Positions 44,294-55,000 of a stretch of 64,000 nucleotides of DNA are shown here, in pieces. Every line of letters starts with the position of its first letter. Position 1 is the stretch's first letter. Made by a program: the position numbers and the translations under genes. The notes beneath the pieces are model-generated. The model searched no databases. It worked only from the letters and a program-made list of their open reading frames with translations, and had not been told where the DNA came from. The DNA is from Chromatiales bacterium (lineage in GTDB: Bacteria; Pseudomonadota; Gammaproteobacteria; Chromatiales; Chromatiaceae), in assembly GCA_028280505.1 (NCBI GenBank), contig JANQLO010000036.1, positions 1-64,000 of the forward strand. The letters run 5' to 3'.

Positions 44294-44654
44294 AACTGCT
44301 TCGTCTCTAAGTTTAGGTTGGGCTTTGAAAATGGAATGCCGAATCCATCCTTGGTATGTGTACGAAGGTTAATCGGCTTGTATGTCAAATGCATTTAAGT
44401 TGTGTTGGAAGCGACGCGGACTCGGAACGCCCCATAGTGGTGCCGTCGAGGGCGGATAGGGTTTGCCTATGCCCGCTGAAAACGTAATACGTTTGTAAGT
44501 CTATTAGCGTGCAATTAACTAAAGCTTCACCAACAGTTCACCCTTTGGAAAACCTTGGCCCAATACACTGCTCCGCGTGAATTAGGCCGGTCTCTTTAGC
44601 GGACCGTCCCATTGGGTGCAGGAAGCGCCCATTACAACATGTCGATGGATCGAA
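44294..44654. other. Gap upstream of the riboswitch
   Basis: No gene. It contains the palindrome AAACGTA-A-TACGTTT at 44480-44494, which could be an operator for either divergent gene. A TTGGCCC...TGCTC stretch near 44555 resembles a sigma-54 site but has one base too many between its elements. Confidence 0.4.
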
Positions 44655-44735
44655 CATGGGAAGGCCAAACCCGTCGCAAGGCGGGGGCGGAAAGCCACGG
44701 GTCTCTTTATCCGGAGACAGCCGGGTTGCGACCAG
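44655..44735 (+). ncRNA. c-di-GMP-I (GEMM) riboswitch
   Basis: The leader of the VPLPA-CTERM gene contains AAGGCCAAACCCGTCGCAAG, then GCGGAAAGCCACGGGTCTC and GAGACAGCCGGGTTGCGACC. It folds as the GEMM-I aptamer: one hairpin CCCGTC-GCAA-GGCGGG with a GNRA tetraloop, a second hairpin closed by GTCTC/GAGAC, the conserved AAAGCC between them and the 3' AGCCGGGTTGC strand. The core has G where GEMM usually has C (CGGAAAGCC for CGCAAAGCC). About 120 nt separate the aptamer from the ATG at 44856. c-di-GMP binding is the expected function. Confidence 0.78.
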
Positions 44736-44855
44736 AAATAGAACCGTCACGGGGTTTCGCTGATGGTGGCCTGGCGCATGCTCTGGTACGTGGCTCAATC
44801 AGACGAATCTCTCGCGCTTTTGAAATGCTGATACTTCAATCCGTGGGGATACTCA

Positions 44856-45662
44856 ATGAAATTTAAAATGTTAGTCGCCGCTGCCGCGATCGCGGCTTCG
44901 GCAAACGCAACCGCTGCCTTTTCGCCCGGTACCATGGTGCTGACGCTACTCGCAAAGGACGCTACCCAGAACACCAACGTGTCGCTCTCAGTCGACCTCG
45001 GCATCCAGGCGCTGGGTTTCGAGCAGGGTATTTTGCCCAGCGGCGACCTGCTCGCCGACGGTTCGGCCGAAGAAATGGCCGTGACGAACTTCCTGAGCAC
45101 CTACAGCGGTGCTTCCATCACCTATGACCTGGCCGGTACCTGGGTCGCCGCGAACGAGACCGTCGGCAGCCAAGAGCGCACAGGCCGTGTCGGTCTCGTG
45201 ATGTCTGCAAACAGCCTGGTCCAGGCTGACGAAACCCAGATCAACCCGGCCACTATCTCGGGTAGCGGCGTTGGCAACACCAACGTTTGGGTCGATCAGG
45301 TTGGCCAGGTCGCCGGCACTGACATCTCTGCCATCTTCGATCCGGCAGACAGCACGCCGGGTGGCGCAGAGCGGCCCGAGCACAATCTGTCCAACCTCGC
45401 CGTGCAACGCACCGCGCTCGGTTTGGGTATGGATCTGTACAGCTTCGAGAGCTACGTCGTCTCCGAGTTGGTGGAAGTTGCCCCCGGTGTCTTTCTCCCA
45501 GGGGAAGAGACATTCGCGGACCTCGACCTCGCCGGCACGATCTCGCTCAGCGCCGACGGTACGACACTGGCCTACTCCGCCATCCCGCTTCCGGCGGCCG
45601 CATGGCTGTTTGGTACCGCAATCCTGGGTCTCGCCGGCGTGGCGCGTCGTCGCGCTGCCTGA
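44856..45662 (+). CDS. VPLPA-CTERM sorting-signal protein under riboswitch control
   Basis: The 268-residue protein has a signal peptide (MKFKMLVAAAAIAASANATA), a beta-rich body without recognised domains, and a C-terminal IPLPAAAWLFGTAILGLAGV segment with ARRRAA tail. It is a substrate for the XrtD-like exosortase encoded at 37732. The c-di-GMP-I aptamer in its leader puts it under second-messenger control. It is followed 56 bp later by the PBP-like gene and may share its transcript. Confidence 0.9.
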   Translation: MKFKMLVAAAAIAASANATAAFSPGTMVLTLLAKDATQNTNVSLSVDLGIQALGFEQGILPSGDLLADGSAEEMAVTNFLSTYSGASITYDLAGTWVAANETVGSQERTGRVGLVMSANSLVQADETQINPATISGSGVGNTNVWVDQVGQVAGTDISAIFDPADSTPGGAERPEHNLSNLAVQRTALGLGMDLYSFESYVVSELVEVAPGVFLPGEETFADLDLAGTISLSADGTTLAYSAIPLPAAAWLFGTAILGLAGVARRRAA

Positions 45663-45718
45663 GTGGCTTTGTTGAGTCTCTTTAACGAATCAGACCGTAT
45701 TTTGGAGAGCTATTAGTT

Positions 45719-47269
45719 ATGAAAATCAAAGTACTTGCCGCTTCTGTTGCATTGGCTTTCGCCGGCAACGCTGCCGCTATCGAAGTCCATACGGGCGCCT
45801 CTGTCGATTTTGTCGTGAACATCGGTGGCGCAACGGCGTCCACCAAGACCATCCGTGACATCGTCCGCAACAATCTTTGTGCCTCGGACATCGACACGTA
45901 CGAAGTCAACAAGCATTGGGTTGTCGCCTGTGTCGTCGACTCCAAGTACAACGTCGGTACCGTCACGCCGAGAGTCCTGTTCCGCAAGGCGGACGACGGT
46001 TCGTCGACCGGCGTTATCGACTTGGACAAGTCGCTGCCGCTGCCGATGACGATTCCGGACAACTCTTGTACCTCTTCCGGTACCGACGAGTGGGACTGCA
46101 CCAGCAGCCGCGTGACGGTCGCCGCGACGAACGCTCAAAATGTCAACACGATCCCGGATATCGGTACGTCGGACGTCGAGCCGGCACTGTTCGTCGGCTC
46201 GTTGGCCGGCAGCAAGGGCGATTTCACGAACCAGTCGGGCCTCTCGGTCTTTCCGCTCGCCGGCCTGAACTTCGGTATCGTTGCAACCACGTCGCTGCGC
46301 AATACGCTGCAAAACATGCAGTTCCCGACCAAGGTCAGTTGGACTGTCGACGAGCGTGAGTCGGAGCAGTACATGCCGTCTCTGAGCAGCGCGGCCATCC
46401 GCTCGATCTTCAGTGGCCAGGTTACCGGCTGGACCCAGATCCAGAACGGCAGCGGTCAGAACTTGTTCTCCTTCCTCAGTGCCGGCGACGCGCCGACCAG
46501 CGCTACCGTCAGCATCTGTCGTCGCGAGCCGGGTTCCGGCACGCACGCCACCATTGCCGCGAACGTTCTCGGCACCAACTGTGCAGCCGGCGCGACGGCC
46601 CCGATGGTGTCGCTCCTCGGTGGTGGCAGCGCTACTTCCGCACCGACCGTCACCGAGACCAACGGTTCCGGCGACATGACCGATTGTCTGAACGCAATGC
46701 AGAGCGGTAACCCTGTCCCGGGTGACTACGAGGGTTCGGCTGTTCCTACAGGCAAGCGTTGGGCATTCGGTTACCAGTCGGTTGAGAAGGGTGCTGTGAC
46801 CGTCGTTGGCGGTGTTGCGAAAAAATCGGAAGACATCACTGAGGACGCCGATGGTTTCCGCTTCATCAAGATCGACGGCTATGCACCGACGCTGGACAAT
46901 ATGCACCGGGGTCTGTACTACAATTTCTCGCAGTCCACCATCCAGATCCGTGGTGGCGCTGACGGTGCCCCGGTTTGGAACGACTCGATCGTTGCCTTCG
47001 GTGCGGAGTCGCAGGCTGCATTGATGTTCGCCGATATGGCTAACCTCCTGGGTGATGCCACCAACCTGGTCGCCATCAACGCTGGTTCGAAGTTCGACCA
47101 CAGCTGGAAGAACGTGCAGGGCGGTTGGCTCGGTGATCCGAACAACACCCTCAACACGCCGGATCTCGCCCTGACAGGCACCAATCCGGTGAACACTTAC
47201 GCACGTAACGGCGGCAACACTTGTCAGAATCCGGTGTCGAACGGCGCCACTCTGCGTGTCGCTGACTGA
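45719..47269 (+). CDS. Secreted PstS/PBP-like protein
   Basis: The 516-residue protein has a signal peptide (MKIKVLAASVALAFAGNAAA) and PBP-like segments: VNIGGATASTKTIRDIVRNN at the start, FPLAGLNFGIVATTSLRN, AIRSIFSGQVTGWTQI and ICRREPGSGTHATIAANVLG. The last resembles the phosphate-contact loop of PstS. Eight cysteines, an even number, suggest disulfides outside the cytoplasm. It lacks a sorting signal and a lipobox. Ligand unknown. It lies between the VPLPA protein and the TPS pair, so it may be a secreted matrix component or ligand binder. Confidence 0.7.
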   Translation: MKIKVLAASVALAFAGNAAAIEVHTGASVDFVVNIGGATASTKTIRDIVRNNLCASDIDTYEVNKHWVVACVVDSKYNVGTVTPRVLFRKADDGSSTGVIDLDKSLPLPMTIPDNSCTSSGTDEWDCTSSRVTVAATNAQNVNTIPDIGTSDVEPALFVGSLAGSKGDFTNQSGLSVFPLAGLNFGIVATTSLRNTLQNMQFPTKVSWTVDERESEQYMPSLSSAAIRSIFSGQVTGWTQIQNGSGQNLFSFLSAGDAPTSATVSICRREPGSGTHATIAANVLGTNCAAGATAPMVSLLGGGSATSAPTVTETNGSGDMTDCLNAMQSGNPVPGDYEGSAVPTGKRWAFGYQSVEKGAVTVVGGVAKKSEDITEDADGFRFIKIDGYAPTLDNMHRGLYYNFSQSTIQIRGGADGAPVWNDSIVAFGAESQAALMFADMANLLGDATNLVAINAGSKFDHSWKNVQGGWLGDPNNTLNTPDLALTGTNPVNTYARNGGNTCQNPVSNGATLRVAD

Positions 47270-47329
47270 TCAGGGTTGATGCCCTGTCCACCCGGTCTCG
47301 GCCGGGTGGTTGTCGGATGACGATGTCCA

Positions 47330-47357
47330 GGTCGGCCCGCACAGGGCCGGCCTTTTT
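47330..47357 (+). terminator. Intrinsic terminator after the PBP-like gene
   Basis: GGTCGGCCC (47330-47338), loop GCACA, GGGCCGGCC (47344-47352) with one T-G pair, then TTTTT (47353-47357). A second hairpin, CCACCCGG-N6-CCGGGTGG, lies just before it (47288-47309). This separates the riboswitch-controlled pair from the TPS genes. Confidence 0.82.
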
Positions 47358-47389
47358 GGGTCTATCGGCGCCTACGGAGCGCATCGAAT

Positions 47390-49027
47390 GTGCATCGGTT
47401 TCGTTATTTGAGAAATGCCAATCGTCGGTTCTGGATCGCGGTCTGCCTGGCGTGTGCCGTCACGGCGGCCAACGCCGTCGTCGGCGACGCGACAGACGGC
47501 GCCGATGCCCCGGCAGGCCAGCCGGTAGAGCGTTTCGACGTCTGGGAGTACCGGGTCAGCGGCAACACGCTGTTGCGCACGGCCGATGTCGAACGGATCG
47601 TCTACCCTTATCTCGGACCGCAGCGTGAATTCGCCGATCTCGAAGGCGCGCGCGATGCCCTGATGGGCGCTTACGTCGATGCCGGTTTTTCCCAGGTCGA
47701 GGTTGTCCTCCCGCCGCAGGACATCATCGGCCAAGGAGTCGTCCGGCTCATCGTCGTCGAGGCCAAGGTCGAACAGGCCTGGATCAGTGGCGGCACCTAC
47801 TTCTCCCCAAGCAACATTCGCGAACAGCTGCCGGCCGTTGCCGCGGGCAGGGCGATCGATGAGGATGCGTTTCGCGCCGAGATCAATGCGGTCAATCGAC
47901 GCAACCCCGACCTGAAGGTGATCCCGGTGCTGCGTCCGGGCAAGGCGCCCGGAACTGTGGAGGTAGAACTCAAGGTCAAGGATGAACTCCCTTTGCACGG
48001 CGGCATCGAGCTCAACAACAAACATTCGGAAGACACCAGCGACACCCGCCTGGAGCTGTCGCTGGACTATGGCAACCTGTGGCAGGCGGATCACAAGCTG
48101 GGCCTGCTGGCGATCTTTTCGCCGGAACGCGTCGACGAGTCACGTGTGCTGTCCGCCAACTATCTGATGCCTGTCGGTGAAGGACAGGACAAGGTATTGG
48201 CGTATTACCTCAACACGGACTCGAATACGGTAACCGTGGGAGATATCTCCGTCGTCGGCGCGGGCGATATTTTTGGTATCGCTTACATTTCGCCGCGTGA
48301 GGGTTCGGAGCAATTGTTCCACAACGTCATGTTCGGTGCCGACTATCGTGACATGACCGACCAGACCGAGGGTGACATCGAGAAGAACATCCGGTTTCTG
48401 TCGCTGAATGCGGCGTGGATGGGGCGGAGGTTCCACGCTCAGAAGGTCACGACGGATTTCAACCTGAAGGCGACGACCGGGCTGGCCGGCCTCGTCAACG
48501 ATGCCGAGGAGTTCGAACTCAAACGTATCGGTGCGGAACCCGGCTACTTGTTCGTCAACCTGGATTTGACCCATGAGCGGCCGGCCCCGGGTGACTCGAC
48601 GCTGCGCCTTAAAGCGCGGACGCAGTTCACGGGGCAGCCGTTGATCTCGAATCTGCAGTTCGCTGCCGGGGGCGCGGATTCGGTACGGGGTTACTTCGAA
48701 TCGCAGGAACTGCGCGACAACGGGATTCTGACCTCGGTGGAATGGCGTTCCCGTAATCTGGCGAGACACCTCGGCGAGCAGACGATTCCGGGCAAGCGCG
48801 AGCTGGTGGTGTATGCGTTTACCGATGCTGCCTGGCTGTGGGACGACGAACCGGCCTCGAATCCCACCGACCCGTCCGTGAACCTCGTATCGGTCGGAAT
48901 AGGCGCTGACGTCGTCGCGTTCGATGAGGTCTACGCCGAGGTCGATGTCGCGCAGCCACTGGTCAGCGCCGGCACCGTCGATAAAGGCGACACGAACGTG
49001 CATTTCCGTGTTGGTTACCAGTTCTGA
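47390..49027 (+). CDS. TpsB outer-membrane transporter (ShlB/FhaC family)
   Basis: The 545-residue protein (GTG start, GGAG ten bases upstream) has a signal peptide, two POTRA domains (VSGNTLLRTADVERIVYPYL; VEAKVEQAWISGGTYFSPSN) and a C-terminal 16-strand barrel. The conserved barrel motif GGADSVRGYFESQELRDNG is present and the protein ends in F. It exports its partner TpsA, encoded 28 bp downstream, across the outer membrane. The length is normal. Confidence 0.93.
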   Translation: MHRFRYLRNANRRFWIAVCLACAVTAANAVVGDATDGADAPAGQPVERFDVWEYRVSGNTLLRTADVERIVYPYLGPQREFADLEGARDALMGAYVDAGFSQVEVVLPPQDIIGQGVVRLIVVEAKVEQAWISGGTYFSPSNIREQLPAVAAGRAIDEDAFRAEINAVNRRNPDLKVIPVLRPGKAPGTVEVELKVKDELPLHGGIELNNKHSEDTSDTRLELSLDYGNLWQADHKLGLLAIFSPERVDESRVLSANYLMPVGEGQDKVLAYYLNTDSNTVTVGDISVVGAGDIFGIAYISPREGSEQLFHNVMFGADYRDMTDQTEGDIEKNIRFLSLNAAWMGRRFHAQKVTTDFNLKATTGLAGLVNDAEEFELKRIGAEPGYLFVNLDLTHERPAPGDSTLRLKARTQFTGQPLISNLQFAAGGADSVRGYFESQELRDNGILTSVEWRSRNLARHLGEQTIPGKRELVVYAFTDAAWLWDDEPASNPTDPSVNLVSVGIGADVVAFDEVYAEVDVAQPLVSAGTVDKGDTNVHFRVGYQF

Positions 49028-49054
49028 TGCCGGGTCGGGCGAAGAGGTGATGCC

Positions 49055-52000
49055 GTGATCGTTATGACGAGCGACGCGACCGCGAGACGGTTGAGGGTGA
49101 CGTGCCTGTCGTGGCTGCTGTGTATGGGCATCGGTGTCTCGGGAACCGCTTACGCGGTGGACGACAACGAGGTGCCCGTCGCTGCATCGAACTTCGTCCA
49201 GTCCGGCGTCGTGGCGGCGCCGGTGCTTGACGGATCGAGAATGACGATCTCGCAGTCGAGCCAGCGGGCAATCCTGAACTGGCAGTCCTTCAACATCGGC
49301 AAAAATGCGGGTGTCACGTTCGTTCAGCCATCATCGCAGGCGGTGGCGGTCAACAAGATCTACCAGGCCGACCCGAGCCGGATCATGGGCTCCTTGCAGG
49401 CCAATGGTCACGTCTATCTGATCAATCCCAACGGCATCGTTTTTGGCGAGAACGCAACCGTTAATGTCGGCTCGCTGGTCGCGTCCACGATGGGGATCAA
49501 AGATCGCTTGGTAAACGACGTAGGTTTGCTCAATGCCATCAAGGAAGGTGAAGCCGCGTTCCAGGCATACCAGACTTACGAGGACGAGGACGAGGCCCAA
49601 GCCGAATTCCTGCAGACATACATGGAACTCGTCAATGCCGAGCTGCCGGAAGGTATGGGTGTGGTCAAGATAGAACCCAACGCGCAACTGACGGCCGACC
49701 CCAACGGCTTCGTACTCGTCATCGCGCCCGGGATCGAGAACAAGGGCAAGATCGAAACCCCCAACGGCCAGACGATCCTTGCCGCCGGTAACGACAAGGT
49801 CTATCTCGCCGAACCCGCCGATTTTCGTGATGCGGGACTGGTCGGGATGCTGGTCGAGGTCGACAGCAAGACGGTACTTGCATCGGAAAGGGCGGATTTC
49901 AAAGCCAGCCATGGGCTCGACATCGGCGAAGCGACGAATGCCGCGGCCGGTAGCATTGTGGCGGATCGCGGCAACATCACCCTGATGGGTATGGCCGTCA
50001 ATCAGGCCGGGCGCGTGCAGGCGACCACGGCGGTCGACGTCGGCGGGTCGATCCGGCTCGTCGCGCGCGACACTCGGGTACGTCGCAACGAAAGTACCGG
50101 AGATATCAACTACCAGGCAGAGGCATATGGCAGCGTCACGCTGGGCGAAGACAGCGTTAGCGAGGTGATTCCGGACCTCGGAGATACCGCCACGGGGACC
50201 GATTCCAATCAGCAGATGCCCTCCCGTGTCGAAGTTGTCGGCAGGCAAGTGCGGATCAAAAAAGGCTCGCGACTGACCGCCCGCAGCGGCGATATCGATG
50301 TTCTCGCGATCAGCGCGACGCCGGCCGGCCTGCCGGCGCCGGGCGTTTATGACGCAGAGCGCTTCAAGAACGATCCGACGTTGCCGGGCCGGGCAGGGGT
50401 TACCGGTGACGGCGTGTCGGAACTCGTCGTTGAAGAAAACGTCAGATTCGACGTTTCGGGCATCACGCCCGACGACTGGGCCGCTTGGGTCGCACGGCAT
50501 CCGGAGTATGCCGACATGGCCAACCCGCTGCGTGTTTCCGTAGAAAGAAACGTGCTTGACCTGAAGGTGCTTGGCTACGAGTTGCGTGACTCGCCGCTGC
50601 AGACGGATCTCGAGAACAACCCGCAGGCTCTGCTCAACGGCGCCACGCTGCATTTCGATGTCCGTGATCTGCCGGATATTGCCGACGTGTCGGCTGCGGT
50701 CGCTGCCTTCGGTCGCACGGTTGCGGAACGCAGCACGACAGGCGGTACGGTGGCGCTCAAATCCACCGGCTCGTTATCGATTGACAGCAGCGTCGAGATC
50801 GATGTGAGCGGCGGCTACGTCGAGTATCTCGGTGGCTACGTGAATACCACGCGGCTCATTTCAAGCGATGGCCTTTTGTTCGATATCGCCGATGCACCCA
50901 AGGACATTGTTTACACGCAGTTGCTTTCACCGGACGACTACGGCAACCGCGCGGACAACTACGAGGCCGGCTACATCGAAGGCAAGGATGCCGGCACGGT
51001 GGAATTGTTCGCCTTTGATGCGCCCGATAGCGCATTCGGCGGTAGTGTTCGCGGTGGCGTCGTCCAGGGGCGGCATCAGCGCAAACCGTCGAGTGACGTA
51101 GGTGGCCTGTTGCGCGCGTACAACGAGATGCCGGCGGGTGGCGCCTTGACGTTGGCGCGTACCGGAGAGCTGTACTTGGCTGGCGGGCCGTCGCGTGGCA
51201 GCGTCCGGTTCTACGCCGATGCCGCGATGACGGGCTCGCCGTTGCGTATTGAGGGCTTTGGCGTCCTCGATGTGATCGCGATGCGTGATCTCGTGCTGCC
51301 GGAGGGTGAACGTCTGGACCTGCCGGCGGGCGGCGATTACCGATTCAGCGCAGGGAATATCGAGTTGTACGGCTCGATTGTCGCGCCGGCGTCTACCCTT
51401 TCGTTCACGGCTGCCGGCACGGGCTTGGTGACCTCGTCGTCAATCGAAGTCGGTGAAAATGCGGTACTCGATGCCAGTGGTGTCTGGATCAACGATGTCG
51501 GCAATACCGACATCGTCCGCGATGCGCTGTATACGGATGCGGGTGCGATCAGTCTCTCCGTGGAATCGCTAGCCCCGTTGAACATGCTCGGCACGCTGCG
51601 TGTCAATGCCGGCGGACGGGTTGATGCCTCGGGCGACTTCCATGCCGGCGACGGCGGTGACATCGTGCTGAGGGTCGATTACGACGTCGCTCCCGGGACG
51701 CCCGAACTTTTCATTGGCGGCAACCTGCAGGCTTACACATTCGGCGGCGCGGCCGACTCGAGCCTCACGCTGCAGGCGCCGGGTTTCGTGCTCGGCGGTA
51801 ACGGGCTGCGCTTCGACAGTCTTGACGACGACAACAGGCTGCTTATCGGTTCGGGGGTTTTCACCCGGAACGGTTTCTCGGCCTATACCCTGATTGCGAC
51901 TCACCAGGGCATGGATGTCGTCGACGGCAGCAAGATTGTGGTATCGCGGGACGTCATGTCGCTGTCCAATCCGGAGCGTGTGGCGCACGGTGCAGATCCT

Positions 52001-55000
52001 TTTGAACTGGCGCGCATCGGCGCGCCGATAGATCCCGCCAACAGTGCGACTCAACTTACGCTGCATCAGCGTACCTCGGCATTCGCGTCCGTCAGCTCGC
52101 CGTTGCGCATTGGTGTCGATGCCTTGCTGCAGGTGTCCGAACATCCGTCGAGCCGTATCTCGCTGCAATCGGATACGAGCTTGTTGTTGGATTCCGGCAG
52201 CACGCTGCGTGCACGTTCCGGTGAAATCTCGCTGCGGATCGTTGCGCAGGACAACGACAGGCATCGTGACGGTCAGGCAATCTGGATCGGTGACGGCGCG
52301 CTGATCGATGTCAGCGCAGCGGCCGACCTGTACCGGATCGGTGATCAGGTGGCCGGCGAGATCTACGACGCAGGATCAATCAACGTGCGTGCCGAACGCG
52401 GTTATGTCATTGCGGCGCCCGGTTCGAGGTTCGATCTCAGCGGCGGTTCGGCATTGATCGATCTTCCCGGCGGCAATGCAGTCGATCCGCGGATCCGCCC
52501 CGGGCGGTTGGAACATGCTGCGGGCGGCTCGTTGTCGTTGCGGACCCAGCAAGGCATGTTCTTCTTTGGCGATGTTCTCGCGGGTGTGCCGGATGGAAAC
52601 CCGTTGAGCGGCGGTAAGGTTTCGGTCCGCTATTCTCCGGATCGCCTCGAATCGGTTACCCGTCTCGGCAGTGCCCTGTTTCCACTGATCAAGCCGCAGC
52701 TCGTTTTAAGCCGCCTCGACGCGGCAGCGGGAGACGCTGGGGCCAAAAACTGGGATCAACTCTCGTTTGCGTCACCGTTCGACGCCGTGCCCGCTGCCTA
52801 TCAGGGGCAGGCATGGGTTGATCCGGAGGCATTGGCCGCATCGGGTGTGGATTCGCTCGAGTTCATTGTCCGTCCTTACGAGGGCAACGCGTCTATACGT
52901 GACGAGTCGGGAACCTTTGTAGTGCCCCAGGATCTCGGTGTCAGTCTCGAGTTCCACGGTGATCTGGATGTGGCGGTCCCCGACAGCCTGGTGCTCGATG
53001 CTGCCGTTATTGCTTCCGACGGTGGCACGGTCAACCTGGAGGCCGCCTATCTCGCTCTCGGTTCCAACAACCGCGAGTTTTTCTTGGGCAGCGATGCGGC
53101 ACCCTATGATGCAGCGGCCGGCAGCGGTTCTTTGCGCGCCAACGCGATATTGATCGATTTGATGGGTCGACTGGCGCTACAGGGTTTCGGTGGAGCAGGC
53201 GTCGGTGAGTCCGCGCCCGTGCACCTGCGTGCCGCCGAGGATATTCGCTTGCGTGGCGTTCGCAGGCCGCGTCAGGTCGATGCCGTCGGCACGCTTGCTG
53301 CCGCGGGCAGCCTGACGTTGGATGCCGGACGGGCAACATACGTGACGAGTCTCACCGAATTCGACATCGCGCTGAAGACCGGGCGGTTGGCCTTCAGCGG
53401 TGGTCGCTCTTTACCGACCGACGGCATCTTCTCGGCCGGTGGCACGCTGAGCGCCAGTGCCCCCGAGATCCATCAGCAAGGCGTGTTGATGGCGCCGTTC
53501 GGTACCATCAAGCTCGACGCCGCAAACGACTTGGTCCTGACGGCCGACAGTCTCACCAGCGTTTCCGGTGACGGCATCACGATGCCTTTCGGCGTGATAG
53601 GCGAGGAGGGTGTCTGGCTACGTGCCTTCGGCAGCGATGACGGGATCGGCGATCCACGGATCTTACGCGCGCTGGATGCGCCGCCGGACAAGCGTATCGA
53701 ACTGCTTGGAAACGCTGTCGATATTCAGTCGGATGCTCAGCTCGACATAAACGGTGGTGGCGATTTGCTTGCCGTTACCTTCGTTCCGGGCCCCGGCGGT
53801 TCCAACGACGTCCTGGCGAGCACCAATGCGCAAGGCGCCTTTGCCATTATCCCGCAAAGCGCCGGTAGCTACGGTACATGGGATACCGCGTTGAGTCAGG
53901 ATTTCCCGTATACCCCCGGAACCGTGATCGAGATTCCAGAAGGTACGGGCGGGCCGCTCGCGCCCGGCGTCTACGCGCTGTATCCGCCGCAATACGCCGT
54001 TGTGGAAGGGGCCGTGCTGGTTACGCCGGTCGGCCGGGGTCAGCTGCGCCCCGGTCAATCGATCGCAGGGGCGGACGGCGTCACCAATGTTGCCGGTCGC
54101 CTCGGCAACGCCGGCACCGGCGACTTCGCCCCCAACTGGTCGAGTTTCACCGTGGAAACCTTTGAACAGGTTTCCAAGCGTGCGGAATATGCGGTCAATC
54201 GGATGGATCCGCTGTTCGAGAGCCTGGCGGCGGAAACCGCCACACCGGTGCCCGAGCTACTCAAGGACGCCGGTCGGCTGTTGCTCGACGCCGGATCTTT
54301 TCTCAACCTAGACGGTGGGCTTGTAACGTTCAACGGATTAGGGCGTGCGCCGAGTGTCGACATTACCGGCGATCGGATTGCCATCCTCGATGTCGCCGAG
54401 GAGCGTGCGGGTTACGTGGTCTTAACCGCCGACGGCCTGCAGGGGCTCGGTGCGGAAAGCGTCCTGATCGGCGGGACCCGGAACATCGACGCGAATCTTT
54501 CGCTGATCGACGTCACCGCGAGCGAGGTGATCGTCGAGGACAATGACGGGGACGGGATGTTGCTGCAGCTTTCCGAATTGTTGTTGGTCGCGAAAGACAC
54601 GGCTGCCAACGCATTCGAGATCGCGATCGGCGACGGCGTGGAGATTGCGACCGTGGCCGGGGCATTGACCGGGACGGCACGTCAGCAGATCGTGCTGGAC
54701 GACGATGCGGCTTCGGCCGACGTCAGTATCGTCGGCCTTTCCGAGCGCGGGCTCTACGGATTCGGCGGATTCGAAACCGGCGGCGGCGCTCAGTCCGGCC
54801 TGAAAATTGCGAATGGTGCGACATTGGCGGCCAACGGGGGAATGGCGCTGCTGGCCGGTCGATCGCTGGTTCGCGACGGTAGTGTCGAGGTGGTTGAAGG
54901 TGCAACCCTGTTCCTTGCCGCCGAAAAGCTTTCGTTTAACGAACTCGCCGACGTGGCGGGCAGTGCCCTGGTGTTGCGGGCCGACGTCATCGAGGTCGAC

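Noticed and set aside
44612..44866. Short plus-strand frame across the riboswitch
   Set aside because: The region folds as a c-di-GMP-I aptamer; the frame is incidental.
45713..47101. Minus-strand open frame of 462 codons opposite the PBP-like gene
   Set aside because: It is the mirror of a well-supported plus-strand gene with signal peptide and PBP motifs; its product is R/D/V-rich with no recognisable fold, a codon-bias shadow.
49331..50653. Long minus-strand frame (440 codons) within the TpsA gene
   Set aside because: Shadow of the TpsA reading frame, with no ribosome site or family features; the same holds for other minus-strand frames in 49-60 kb.
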